In this document: piece by piece, positions 1 through 6,994 of the stretch | How positions within the stretch are numbered: position 1 is the stretch's first letter | Layout: every line of letters starts with the position of its first letter | Origin: Bacteroidetes bacterium UBA5697 | GTDB taxonomy: Bacteria > Bacteroidota > Bacteroidia > B-17B0 > Aurantibacillaceae | DNA: 12,692 nt | Direction: 5' to 3' | Assembly: GCA_002420145.1 (NCBI GenBank) | Contig: DIHL01000044.1 | Location: forward strand, 1 to 12,692 | Program-made: the position numbers and the translations under genes | Notes under the pieces: generated by a model | What the model was told of the DNA's origin: nothing | Databases searched by the model: none | Seen by the model: only the letters and a program-made list of their open reading frames with translations

Positions 1-92
1 AACTTACAGTCTGTATTCTTCTCGCAAGAAGTAGATAAACCTAAAGTCATTAAACCAAGAGCTAGAGACGTTATGAATAATTTAAATTTCAT
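1..92 (-). CDS. Putative lipoprotein, N-terminal fragment
   Basis: Reading the minus strand from an ATG at 92-90 gives 30 codons without a stop, running off the left edge. The product begins MKFKLFITSLALGLMTLG and reaches a cysteine at residue 23. A basic start, then a hydrophobic stretch, then Leu-Ser-Thr-Ser-Cys, is the pattern of a lipoprotein signal peptide (signal peptidase II cutting before Cys23). The lipobox is imperfect because Ser, not Leu, sits at -3; Bacteroidota lipoboxes are often relaxed. The visible mature part (CEKNTDCK) has a second cysteine and gives no clue to function. The gene is divergent from the cyclophilin gene, with 66 bp between the two starts. The fragment is too short to name a family. 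Confidence 0.6.
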   Translation of the reverse strand, partial: MKFKLFITSLALGLMTLGLSTSCEKNTDCK

Positions 93-133
93 TTTATTTT
101 TATATTAATGATATTGGATTAATATTTGTACCC

Positions 134-141
134 CAAATATA
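134..141 (-). promoter_or_regulatory. Candidate -7 promoter element for the left-edge lipoprotein gene
   Basis: On the minus strand these bases read TATATTTG, an exact match to the Bacteroidota -7 consensus TAnnTTTG. It lies 41 nt upstream of the lipoprotein ATG. A TTG further upstream on the same strand is only 13 nt from the element, shorter than the usual -33/-7 spacing, so support comes from the -7 box alone. In AT-rich DNA this could be chance. Confidence 0.3.
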
Positions 142-158
142 CTAAAAAATTATACAAA

Positions 159-995
159 ATGTATCTTAAAGCAATAATATTGAGTCTAAGTCTGGTTTTA
201 ATGATTAAACAAGGATTTTCTCAAACCTTTTCTAAAGAAACCATCCTAATTTCTACAGAATATGGAAACATGAAAATCAAACTGTTTAACGAAACACCAA
301 AGCACCGCGACAATTTTTTAAAGTTAGTAAGAGAACATTTTTACGACAGCTTGCTATTTCACCGTGTGATTCAAGATTTTATGATACAGGGTGGCGACCC
401 TGATAGCAAGCATGCGGAACCAGCAAAATTTTTGGGAGACGGAGATTTAAAATACACCATTCCAGCTGAGTTTGTACCTACGCTTTGTCACAAAAAAGGT
501 ATGTTGTGTGCAGCCAGAAATGGAGATGATATTAATCCTGAAAAAGCATCCTCTGCGGCACAATTTTATATTGTACAAGGTAAAGTGAGAAACGATGAAG
601 ATTTAGTATCGTTTGAAAAGCGAATTAACAAACCAATCATTACTAAAATTAAAGATGATATTTTAAATAAACCCGAAAACGTTGCCTTAAAAGAAAAAAT
701 TGCGATTGCGAAAAAAGAACAAAACAACGATAGTTTGATGGTGTATTTTAAGATTGTCAATAAATTAGTGGAGGAAGAATTTACAAAAACACCACATTAT
801 TCTTTCCCACAAGAACATAAAACCATTTATAAAACCATTGGTGGCACGCCACATTTAGATAGCCAATACACCATTTTTGGCGAAGTAATAGAAGGATTAG
901 AAGTAATAGATAAAATTGCCTCTGTTGGCAAAAATAAAGATGATAGACCATTGATTGATATTAGAATGACCATATCAATTATTGAGGAGAAATAA
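159..995 (+). CDS. Secreted cyclophilin-type peptidyl-prolyl cis-trans isomerase
   Basis: This 278-residue protein catalyses cis-trans isomerisation of peptide bonds before proline and is probably a folding helper in the periplasm. I start it at the ATG at 159. An in-frame TTG at 126 would add eleven polar residues in front of the signal peptide, which is unlikely. Residues 1-22 (MYLKAIILSLSLVLM..GFSQ) look like a signal peptide. The cyclophilin core follows. A segment around residue 68 fits the family signature (LLFHRVIQDFMIQGGDP), with catalytic Arg69 and Gln77. SAAQFYIVQG near residue 135 supplies the pocket Gln and Phe, and GGTPHLDSQYTIFGEV near residue 230 the last active-site strand. 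Between these last two lies an insert of roughly 85 mostly charged residues, so the protein is much longer than a minimal cyclophilin (about 165 residues). The gene stands alone, divergent from the lipoprotein gene. The family assignment is firm; the client proteins are unknown. Confidence 0.93.
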   Translation: MYLKAIILSLSLVLMIKQGFSQTFSKETILISTEYGNMKIKLFNETPKHRDNFLKLVREHFYDSLLFHRVIQDFMIQGGDPDSKHAEPAKFLGDGDLKYTIPAEFVPTLCHKKGMLCAARNGDDINPEKASSAAQFYIVQGKVRNDEDLVSFEKRINKPIITKIKDDILNKPENVALKEKIAIAKKEQNNDSLMVYFKIVNKLVEEEFTKTPHYSFPQEHKTIYKTIGGTPHLDSQYTIFGEVIEGLEVIDKIASVGKNKDDRPLIDIRMTISIIEEK

Positions 996-1056
996 AAAAG
1001 GGTAAAAACTAATTTAATATTGTAAAAAAGAAATATTACAGAGACAAAAACCCTCC

Positions 1057-1067
1057 TATAAGTTAGT
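1057..1067 (+). repeat. Left half-site flanking the S41 gene (TATAAGTTAGT)
   Basis: The last six bases, GTTAGT, are the reverse complement of ACTAAC at 2471-2476. With the right-hand copy this forms an inverted pair around the peptidase gene. It lies 43 bp before the TTG start. Confidence 0.35.
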
Positions 1068-1110
1068 AAGCGACAAGGCTTGTAACATATGAATAATTAA
1101 AACTTGACTC

Positions 1111-2475
1111 TTGAATTTTATAATAAAAAATATAGTACTTCTTGTAATAATTTTTGTGCTGACAATTTTTATAAGTTCACACACTTATAAGGAGAACAAA
1201 AAGTACGACTTTAATAAAAAGTACGGGATCAAAGAACTAAGGGAAGATTTAAAACAACTTAGGCTTCTTTTAGAATCAAATCATCCACGACTATATGAAT
1301 ATACATCGAAGGAAAGTTTCGACATCTTTTTAGATAGCTTATATAATGCCGTGAATACAAAAATGACGGAAAGAGAATTTCAGTTTTTTCTTTCTCCTGT
1401 AATTGGGAAAATTCATTGTTCTCATACGAAATTACTGCCATCAGAATATTTAATGAATCATTTGGATGAATATATAAGTTCTCCACCTTTTAAGCTATAT
1501 TTTACTGACAATCGGGCATTTTTTCAAGCTAATTTCAGTAAGGATACTTCAATTAAGATAGGTGCCGAGGTTCTTTCAATAAACGGAATAAAAACTGCTC
1601 AACTCATTAATAATTTTTCTTCAAGAATTCATAATGAAGGTAAAAATACCTCTTTTATTTTCAATCGACTTAATTTCGCCTTGCATGGTTTATTTCCTGC
1701 ATTATGTGACTACCCCAATATTGATGTCTATACGCTTAAATTTATTAATCCAAAAACCAAATTTATTAGGCAAGTAAAATTAAAGGCAATCAATGAAAAT
1801 GAATATAGAATTTTAAATCACGAAAAACTTCAACAATATTATAGTTTCAAAATATTAGATAGTTTGAATACTGGGATTATCAAAGTATCATCTTTCAATT
1901 TTCAAATGGATTCAATTTATACAAATTTCATTTATAACTCATTTAACACTTTGAAATCAAAGAAAATTCAAAATTTAATTGTTGACATTCGCGGAAATAT
2001 TGGCGGACAGCCTTACCCTGCAACAGAGCTTTTAAAAAATATTACTTCAAAAGAATTTATCTATTACAGTAAGAAAACAGGGTATGAAAAATTTAACAAT
2101 ATTATTACTCCGACAGACAACTATTTTAGAGGAAATATTTATTTTTTAATTGACGGTGGCTGTCGTTCGACTACGGGACACTTTACTTCTCTTGTAAAAT
2201 ATCACAATATTGGAACACTCATAGGAGAAGAAACATGTGCTTCATATTCATGTAACAGTAGCTCAAAAACATATACTTTAAATAACTCGAAATTGACAAT
2301 TGATTGCCCCACGTCAATATTTGAAGTAGCAGTTCAAGATCAAATAAGAGGCAATGGAATAACACCCGATATATATTTAAAACCGACCATTGAAAATGTG
2401 TTGACTGGAAAAGACACTGTTTTAATTTTTATTCTTAAAAAAATTAAGATGACAGAAAATAAGCCCAGCCACTAA
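1111..2475 (+). CDS. S41-family (tail-specific protease-like) peptidase, membrane-anchored or secreted
   Basis: The 454-residue product resembles Bacteroidota S41 peptidases, serine hydrolases related to C-terminal-processing and tricorn proteases. An in-frame TGA at 1105-1107 blocks any longer start, and no in-frame ATG lies near the N-terminus, so TTG at 1111 is the only sensible start. Residues 1-25 are strongly hydrophobic (signal peptide or anchor). Residues around 40-110 (LRLLLESNHPRLYEYTSKE, then GKIHCSHTKL) match the N-terminal part of these proteins. A PDZ-like stretch around 140-160 includes IKIGAEVLSINGIKT. The catalytic-fold half carries LIVDIRGNIGG (near 290), then GGCRSTTGH with candidate nucleophile Ser353 and GEETC near 372-376. 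The Ser/Lys pair of bacterial CtpA is not evident, so catalysis may use a tricorn-like arrangement or be lost. The stop codon lies inside the right flanking repeat. The substrate is unknown. Confidence 0.82.
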   Translation: MNFIIKNIVLLVIIFVLTIFISSHTYKENKKYDFNKKYGIKELREDLKQLRLLLESNHPRLYEYTSKESFDIFLDSLYNAVNTKMTEREFQFFLSPVIGKIHCSHTKLLPSEYLMNHLDEYISSPPFKLYFTDNRAFFQANFSKDTSIKIGAEVLSINGIKTAQLINNFSSRIHNEGKNTSFIFNRLNFALHGLFPALCDYPNIDVYTLKFINPKTKFIRQVKLKAINENEYRILNHEKLQQYYSFKILDSLNTGIIKVSSFNFQMDSIYTNFIYNSFNTLKSKKIQNLIVDIRGNIGGQPYPATELLKNITSKEFIYYSKKTGYEKFNNIITPTDNYFRGNIYFLIDGGCRSTTGHFTSLVKYHNIGTLIGEETCASYSCNSSSKTYTLNNSKLTIDCPTSIFEVAVQDQIRGNGITPDIYLKPTIENVLTGKDTVLIFILKKIKMTENKPSH

Positions 2476-2484
2476 CATGTGATA
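2471..2484 (+). repeat. Right half-site flanking the S41 gene (ACTAACATGTGATA)
   Basis: ACTAAC here is the reverse complement of GTTAGT in the left half-site at 1057-1067. The peptidase stop codon TAA (2473-2475) is embedded in it, so the coding sequence ends inside the repeat, as is common for genes carried as compact cassettes. Confidence 0.35.
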
Positions 2485-2541
2485 AACAAAAAGTATTCAA
2501 AATCAATCCCATTAAGCGGGATGCAAATTTATAAACTGCCC

Positions 2542-3789
2542 TTATTGCTTCACCCCATTCAAATACACACTCTCAATTAAATTACTTCCAAACGAATAAG
2601 GAATAAATCCATAAGAGCTAATTGGTTTAGTAATAAAGAAATTAGCTTTTTTACCCGGTGTAATACTTCCAACCTCAGCAGAAACATTCATCGCATAAGC
2701 CGAGTTAATAGTGCAGGCATTAATCACTTCTTCAGGCGTTAGTTTGTATTGCACACAACCTAAACTCATCATAAAATTCATATTACCACTTGGACAAGAA
2801 CCTGGATTAAAATCACTCGCAAAAGCAAGGGGTAAACCAGCATCAATCATTTTACGAGCAGGAGGTAAAGGTAAACTTAAAAAGAAAGCTGCTCCTGGCA
2901 ATACCGTTGCCATGGTGTTGGAATTTTTCAAAACTTCAATATCTGTATCATTGCAATATTCTAAATGATCTACACTTATGGCGCCACAAGCTACACCTGC
3001 TTGTATCCCACCAAAATGGCTCATTTGCTCCGCATGTACTTTTGGGGTTAAGCCATGTTCTTTTCCCGCTTTTAAAATGTATTCGGTTTCCTCTGGTGTA
3101 AAATAATTTTGCTCACAAAACACATCAATAAAATCTGCTAATTGTTCAGAAGCAATTTTAGGCAACATCTCATTCACAATTAAATTGATGTAACCTTCTT
3201 TATTGTTTTTAAATTCTAATGGCAAAGCATGTGCTCCTAAAAAGGTTGCTTTTACTGGAATTAAACTCAAATCTTTAATACGCTTAATCACACGTAACAT
3301 TTTCAATTCACTTTCTACACTTAAACCATAACCGCTTTTAATTTCTATGCTTCCAGTACCTTGTGAGATGACTTCTCTTAATCGAACCATAGCTTGTTCA
3401 AACAATTCGTCTTCAGTGGCTTCACTTAACTTTTTAGCAGAATTTAAAATACCACCACCTCGCGCAAAAATTTCTTCATAACTCAATCCATTAATTCTAT
3501 CTACAAACTCCCCTTCTCTATTGCCGGCATACACAATATGTGTGTGACTATCGGCATAACAAGGCATAATAATTTTGCCGTCACAATCAATTATTTCTAA
3601 GCCTTTCCAATCTTCAATGCCTGGAAAATCATCCATCGAACCATAATCTGCTATTAATCCATTGTCCACTGCTAACCACGCATTTTCAATACATGGCAAT
3701 TCCTTCATCTCTGCGCCGCTTACTTTCAACACAACTGTATCACGAACTTGCACTAGGGATTTTATATTTTTAATTAATAGTCTCGACAT
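2542..3789 (-). CDS. hutI: Imidazolonepropionase
   Basis: HutI hydrolyses 4-imidazolone-5-propanoate to N-formimidoyl-L-glutamate, the third step of histidine degradation, in the cytoplasm. The start is the ATG at 3789, giving 415 residues, the usual family length. An upstream in-frame TTG (3813) would add eight residues without conserved sequence. The protein has the amidohydrolase fold: SHTH with metal ligands His82 and His84, Arg91 in the following YAGNREGEF segment (substrate binding), SGYGL near 152-156, HAEQMSHFGG with His252, VDHLEY with His275, and ASDFNPGS with Asp326. All expected metal ligands are present, so it should be active. It converges on the S41 gene and diverges from aroC (73 bp between starts). 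No hutH, hutU or hutG gene is in the window, so it is either an isolated gene or lies outside a hut cluster. Confidence 0.96.
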   Translation of the reverse strand: MSRLLIKNIKSLVQVRDTVVLKVSGAEMKELPCIENAWLAVDNGLIADYGSMDDFPGIEDWKGLEIIDCDGKIIMPCYADSHTHIVYAGNREGEFVDRINGLSYEEIFARGGGILNSAKKLSEATEDELFEQAMVRLREVISQGTGSIEIKSGYGLSVESELKMLRVIKRIKDLSLIPVKATFLGAHALPLEFKNNKEGYINLIVNEMLPKIASEQLADFIDVFCEQNYFTPEETEYILKAGKEHGLTPKVHAEQMSHFGGIQAGVACGAISVDHLEYCNDTDIEVLKNSNTMATVLPGAAFFLSLPLPPARKMIDAGLPLAFASDFNPGSCPSGNMNFMMSLGCVQYKLTPEEVINACTINSAYAMNVSAEVGSITPGKKANFFITKPISSYGFIPYSFGSNLIESVYLNGVKQ

Positions 3790-3831
3790 AAGCTTACGAT
3801 TTTGGAAGTGCAAGTTATTTAATTTATGGCT

Positions 3832-3839
3832 TATTTTTG
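3832..3839 (+). promoter_or_regulatory. Candidate -7 promoter element for the aroC operon
   Basis: TATTTTTG matches TAnnTTTG exactly and ends 23 nt before the aroC ATG, within the 73-bp divergent hutI-aroC spacer. No well-spaced -33 TTG is visible: the nearest, at 3802-3804, is 27 nt upstream. An identical 23-nt spacing precedes the giant gene at 7721, which raises my confidence a little. Confidence 0.4.
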
Positions 3840-3862
3840 CTTAAAATGGTTATTTTTACATC

Positions 3863-4960
3863 ATGGCAGGTAATACTTTTGGAACCTTATTTCGATTAAC
3901 CACTTTTGGCGAAAGCCATGGTGTGGCATTAGGCGGTATTATTGACGGTTGCCCAGCTGGATTAGATATTGATTTAGACTTCGTAAAATCTGAATTGCAA
4001 CGTCGAAAGCCTGGTCAATCTCACATTACCACGCAACGGAAAGAAGAAGATGAAGTAAAATTCCTCTCAGGTATTTTTGAAAGTAAAACCACTGGTCATC
4101 CCATTGGATTTACGATTGAAAACACCAATCAAAAAAGCAACGACTACGAACATATTAAAGATGCTTATCGCCCTTCTCATGCTGATTTTACCTATCATGA
4201 AAAATATGGCATTAGAGATTACCGTGGTGGTGGACGTTCATCGGCTCGCGAAACAGCTTGTCGTATTGTTGGGGGTGCTATTGCTAAATTGTATTTAAAA
4301 CACCTCAACGTTAGTATTCAAGCTTACGTTAGCCAGGTAGGACATATTAAATTAGAAAAAAAACACCAAGACTTAGATTTATCAAAAACCGAAGAATCCA
4401 TTATTCGTTGCCCCGATGCTGCTACCGCATATAAAATGGTGAGTTACATTGAAGATATTAGAAAAGAAGGCGATACCATTGGTGGCATTGTAAGTTGCCT
4501 GATTAAAGGAACTCCTATTGGATTAGGCGAACCCGTATTTGACAAACTACATGCCGATTTAGGAAAAGCAATGTTAAGTATTAATGCGGTAAAAGGTTTT
4601 GAATATGGCGAAGGTTTTAATTCCATCAACTTCAAAGGCTCTGAATTGAATGATTCTTTTGTCAGTTCGAACGAAGTCGAGAACAACAAAAAGATAACAA
4701 CCTCAACCAATCATAGCGGAGGTATACAAGGTGGTATTAGTAACGGACAAGATATTTATTTTAATGTGGCTTTTAAACCAGTAGCTACTATTATGCAAGA
4801 TCAACAAAGCGTTGATAAAGATGGAAACGAAACAATCGTAAAAGGCAAAGGTCGTCACGACCCATGTGTATTACCTAGAGCAGTGCCTATTGTAGAAAGT
4901 ATGGCGGCTTTAGTTTTAGTAGATGCTCTTTTGAGAAATAAAACTTCTAGGATAATTTAA
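3863..4960 (+). CDS. aroC: Chorismate synthase
   Basis: AroC carries out the last shikimate-pathway step, converting 5-enolpyruvylshikimate-3-phosphate to chorismate with reduced FMN. Chorismate feeds aromatic amino acid, folate and quinone synthesis. The 365-residue product has normal length and begins MAGNTFGTLFRLTTFGESHG. Conserved features are TTFGESHG with His19, YRPSHADFTY with His106, the family signature GGGRSSARETACRIVGGAI around 122-140, the GGIQGGISNGQDI loop around 290, and GKGRHDPCVLPRAVPIVE with the Arg-His-Asp triad at 331-333. The start is the ATG at 3863, which opens the conserved N-terminus exactly. It is the first gene of a probable four-gene operon; the next gene starts 38 nt after its stop. 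The gene looks intact. Confidence 0.98.
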   Translation: MAGNTFGTLFRLTTFGESHGVALGGIIDGCPAGLDIDLDFVKSELQRRKPGQSHITTQRKEEDEVKFLSGIFESKTTGHPIGFTIENTNQKSNDYEHIKDAYRPSHADFTYHEKYGIRDYRGGGRSSARETACRIVGGAIAKLYLKHLNVSIQAYVSQVGHIKLEKKHQDLDLSKTEESIIRCPDAATAYKMVSYIEDIRKEGDTIGGIVSCLIKGTPIGLGEPVFDKLHADLGKAMLSINAVKGFEYGEGFNSINFKGSELNDSFVSSNEVENNKKITTSTNHSGGIQGGISNGQDIYFNVAFKPVATIMQDQQSVDKDGNETIVKGKGRHDPCVLPRAVPIVESMAALVLVDALLRNKTSRII

Positions 4961-4998
4961 ATCAAACAACTTTTCTCCAACAACTAACAACTTTATAT

Positions 4999-6357
4999 AT
5001 GTTCAGTAAAAAAAACAGACTTATTACCATTATTGTTATCTCTATGATTATTGGTATTGCTTTAGGATATGGCATCAACAAATCCATCACTAATAACGCC
5101 CCTAAAATTGAGCAATCCTATATTCAAAAAATTTCAAAAGGAAATGCAGAGATTGAAAAACAATTAACAGTTACTTGCGCTAAAATTGATAAAGACAATT
5201 TGAAACAAGCGAAGAAAAAAGTAGCTTCTAACTTTTCTATTTTAAGTGACATCTTTTTACGTTTAATCAAAATGATTATTGCACCCCTTGTTCTTGCTGT
5301 ATTAGTAATGGGTGTAGCCAAGGTAGGCGACTTTAAAGCAGTTGGACGAATTGGAGGAAAAACCATTGTGTATTTTACCTTTGCTACCCTACTCGCTTTA
5401 AGTTTAGGATTGGTGATTGTGAATTTATTTGAGCCTGGTAAAGTCATGGCATTAGATTTACCTCCGGCAACTGCCGATGCAGGCGTAAAAGCTAATGCAC
5501 AAACAGCATCCAATTTTGTAGCTCATATCGTTCCAGATAGTATTGTTAGAGTAATGGCTGAAAATGAGATTTTACCTATTGTGATTTTTGCTTTATTTTT
5601 TGGAATAGCAGCCGCAAGTATTGGAGAACAAGGTAAACCAATGATTAAGGCAATGGATAGTTTGTCTCACATTATGTTTAAGGTCACTAATTTTGTGATG
5701 AGTTTTGCACCTATTGGTGTGTTTGGCGCTATAACCGCCGTCGTTATCCAGCAAGGTTTAGATGTATTGAGTGGCTATGCCTATTTAATGGCTTGCTTTT
5801 TTGGAGGATTATTATTTTTTGTATTTGGTATTTTATTTACCATTTGCTTAGTGCTACGTATTAACTTCTTCTCCTTATTATCATATGTAAAAGAGCCTAT
5901 TTTACTAGCATTTAGTACAGCAAGTTCGGAAAGTGCGATGCCAAAAACGATTGAACAATTAGAAAAATTTGGTATTAGTAATCGTATTGTATCCTTTGTA
6001 TTACCACTTGGTTATTCATTTAATTTAGATGGCTCTATCATGTATATGACATTTGCAACGGTGTTTATTGCACAAGCTTATGGCATTGATATGACGATGG
6101 GCGATCAAATTCAGATGATGTTAATTTTATTAATTACTAGTAAGGGTATGGCTGGTGTTCCAAGAGCCTCTTTAGTAGTTATTGCAGGAATGTTAAGTAT
6201 GTTTCATATTCCGGGCGAAGGTTTATTATTGTTACTAGCCGTTGATCAAATTTTAGACATGGGTCGCTCTGCTACTAATGTTGTTGGTAACGCCGTGGCA
6301 AGTGCTGTGGTTGCTAAATGGGAAGGCGAAAAATTAACTCCTAAAACTCATATTTAA
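4999..6357 (+). CDS. GltP-like dicarboxylate/amino acid:cation symporter (probably glutamate/aspartate)
   Basis: This 452-residue inner-membrane carrier belongs to the DAACS (GltPh/GltP/DctA) family. It has the expected elements in order: an N-terminal helix (9-28), a charged non-membrane insert (about 32-78), further helices, hairpin HP1 with SSES (309-312), TM7 with NLDGS (342-346), hairpin HP2 with TSKGMAGVP (380-388), and TM8 with DQILDMGRSATNVVGN (416-431). In TM8, Asp420, Arg423 and Asn427 line up with the acidic amino-acid-binding residues Asp394, Arg397 and Asn401 of GltPh. DctA proteins lack that aspartate, so glutamate/aspartate is a better guess than C4-dicarboxylates. NLDGS replaces the sodium-site NMDGT of GltPh and matches my recollection of E. 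coli GltP, a proton symporter. Ser424 takes the place of GltPh Thr398. It lies second in the aroC operon. The family is certain; substrate and coupling ion are inferred. Confidence 0.93.
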   Translation: MFSKKNRLITIIVISMIIGIALGYGINKSITNNAPKIEQSYIQKISKGNAEIEKQLTVTCAKIDKDNLKQAKKKVASNFSILSDIFLRLIKMIIAPLVLAVLVMGVAKVGDFKAVGRIGGKTIVYFTFATLLALSLGLVIVNLFEPGKVMALDLPPATADAGVKANAQTASNFVAHIVPDSIVRVMAENEILPIVIFALFFGIAAASIGEQGKPMIKAMDSLSHIMFKVTNFVMSFAPIGVFGAITAVVIQQGLDVLSGYAYLMACFFGGLLFFVFGILFTICLVLRINFFSLLSYVKEPILLAFSTASSESAMPKTIEQLEKFGISNRIVSFVLPLGYSFNLDGSIMYMTFATVFIAQAYGIDMTMGDQIQMMLILLITSKGMAGVPRASLVVIAGMLSMFHIPGEGLLLLLAVDQILDMGRSATNVVGNAVASAVVAKWEGEKLTPKTHI

Positions 6358-6366
6358 AATTAAGAC

Positions 6367-6993
6367 ATGCTTTTCTACTGGCTTAATCTTATTGGCATTT
6401 TTTTCTTTACCATTTCGGGTTCATTAGCCGCACGAGATAAAAAACATTATCATGATTATTTTGGAGTGTTCTTTACAGGATTTTTAACAGCTATTGGTGG
6501 AGGAACATTACGAGATATGATGTTGGGCGCTTATCCAATTTCTTGGTTGAGCGATAGAAATATTTTAATTTCTATCATCATTGCGTTTGGATTTACTCTC
6601 ATATTTAAAAAATACATAGTCAAATTACGTCGCACCTTATTTTTATTTGACACGGTTGGCGTTGGCATTTATACCATTTTGGGCGTTCAAAAAAGTTTAG
6701 AGTTAGGCGTTAATCCTTTTGCTGCAGTGATATTAGGCCTTGTATCAGCTGTATTTGGAGGTGTTATTAGAGATACATTATTAAATGAAATCCCTTTAAT
6801 ATTTGCCAAAGAAATTTATGCAACCGCTTGTATTGCTGGCGCTGTATTATATACCACGATGTTGTATTTTAAAATTGAAGCTAATATTGCTGCGTCTATT
6901 TGTATGAGTATTATTATCATAATTAGAATTATAGCCATGAAATATAAGCTAGCTTTACCTAAATTTGACGCTGGAAACGAAACGATAGATTAA
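6367..6993 (+). CDS. TRIC/UPF0126-family membrane protein, putative cation channel
   Basis: The 208-residue product is almost entirely hydrophobic, with about seven predicted membrane segments arranged as two related halves. Each half carries the family's glycine-rich motif: GGGTLRD at residues 44-50 and GGVIRD at 131-136. This duplicated Gly-Gly-x(1-2)-Arg-Asp pattern is the hallmark of the UPF0126/YadS group, the prokaryotic members of the trimeric intracellular cation (TRIC) channel family. Studied TRIC proteins are monovalent-cation channels; the role of bacterial members is poorly defined. The length fits the family (about 200-215). The gene starts 9 nt after the symporter stop and ends 1 nt before rimM, so translation of all three is probably coupled. 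A role in ion balance beside a cation-linked symporter is tempting but is only inference. Confidence 0.92.
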   Translation: MLFYWLNLIGIFFFTISGSLAARDKKHYHDYFGVFFTGFLTAIGGGTLRDMMLGAYPISWLSDRNILISIIIAFGFTLIFKKYIVKLRRTLFLFDTVGVGIYTILGVQKSLELGVNPFAAVILGLVSAVFGGVIRDTLLNEIPLIFAKEIYATACIAGAVLYTTMLYFKIEANIAASICMSIIIIIRIIAMKYKLALPKFDAGNETID

Positions 6994-6994
6994 G

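Larger units (their letters stand above)
1051..2485 (+). mobile_element. Possible cassette-like insertion carrying the S41 peptidase gene
   Basis: The S41 gene is bracketed by TATAAGTTAGT at 1057-1067 and ACTAACATGTGATA at 2471-2484. Six bases, GTTAGT and ACTAAC, are complementary. Joined end to end, as in an excised circle, the right end followed by the left end would form one imperfect palindrome. Just outside lie identical 7-bp copies of ACAAAAA (1044-1050 and 2486-2492), which could be a target duplication but are low in complexity. A small palindrome, ACAAG-G-CTTGT (1073-1083), follows the left end. There is no integrase or transposase in the window. The resemblance to integron-type cassettes is inference from layout and from recollection of similar sequences around Bacteroidota accessory genes. 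Exact outer limits are uncertain. Confidence 0.3.

Noticed and set aside
121..128. AATATTTG upstream of the cyclophilin gene as a -7 promoter element
   Set aside because: It misses the first base of TAnnTTTG and has no properly spaced -33 TTG, so it is not better than chance in this AT-rich spacer.
566..760. Minus-strand open frame inside the cyclophilin gene
   Set aside because: It lies entirely opposite a well-conserved coding region and its product resembles no known family; it is a shadow of the plus-strand gene.
1104..1124. TTGACT and TATAAT upstream of the S41 gene as a sigma-70-type promoter
   Set aside because: The two boxes are only 10 bp apart, overlap the start codon region, and the organism appears to use the Bacteroidota TAnnTTTG type.
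2506..2522. Small inverted repeat ATCCC/GGGAT between the convergent S41 and hutI genes as a terminator
   Set aside because: The stem is only 5 bp, with a 7-nt loop and no T-run on either side, which is too weak to call a terminator although the position would suit one.
5124..5513. 129-codon minus-strand open frame within the symporter gene
   Set aside because: The plus-strand frame is clearly a DAACS carrier here. The antisense product is low-complexity and unsupported.
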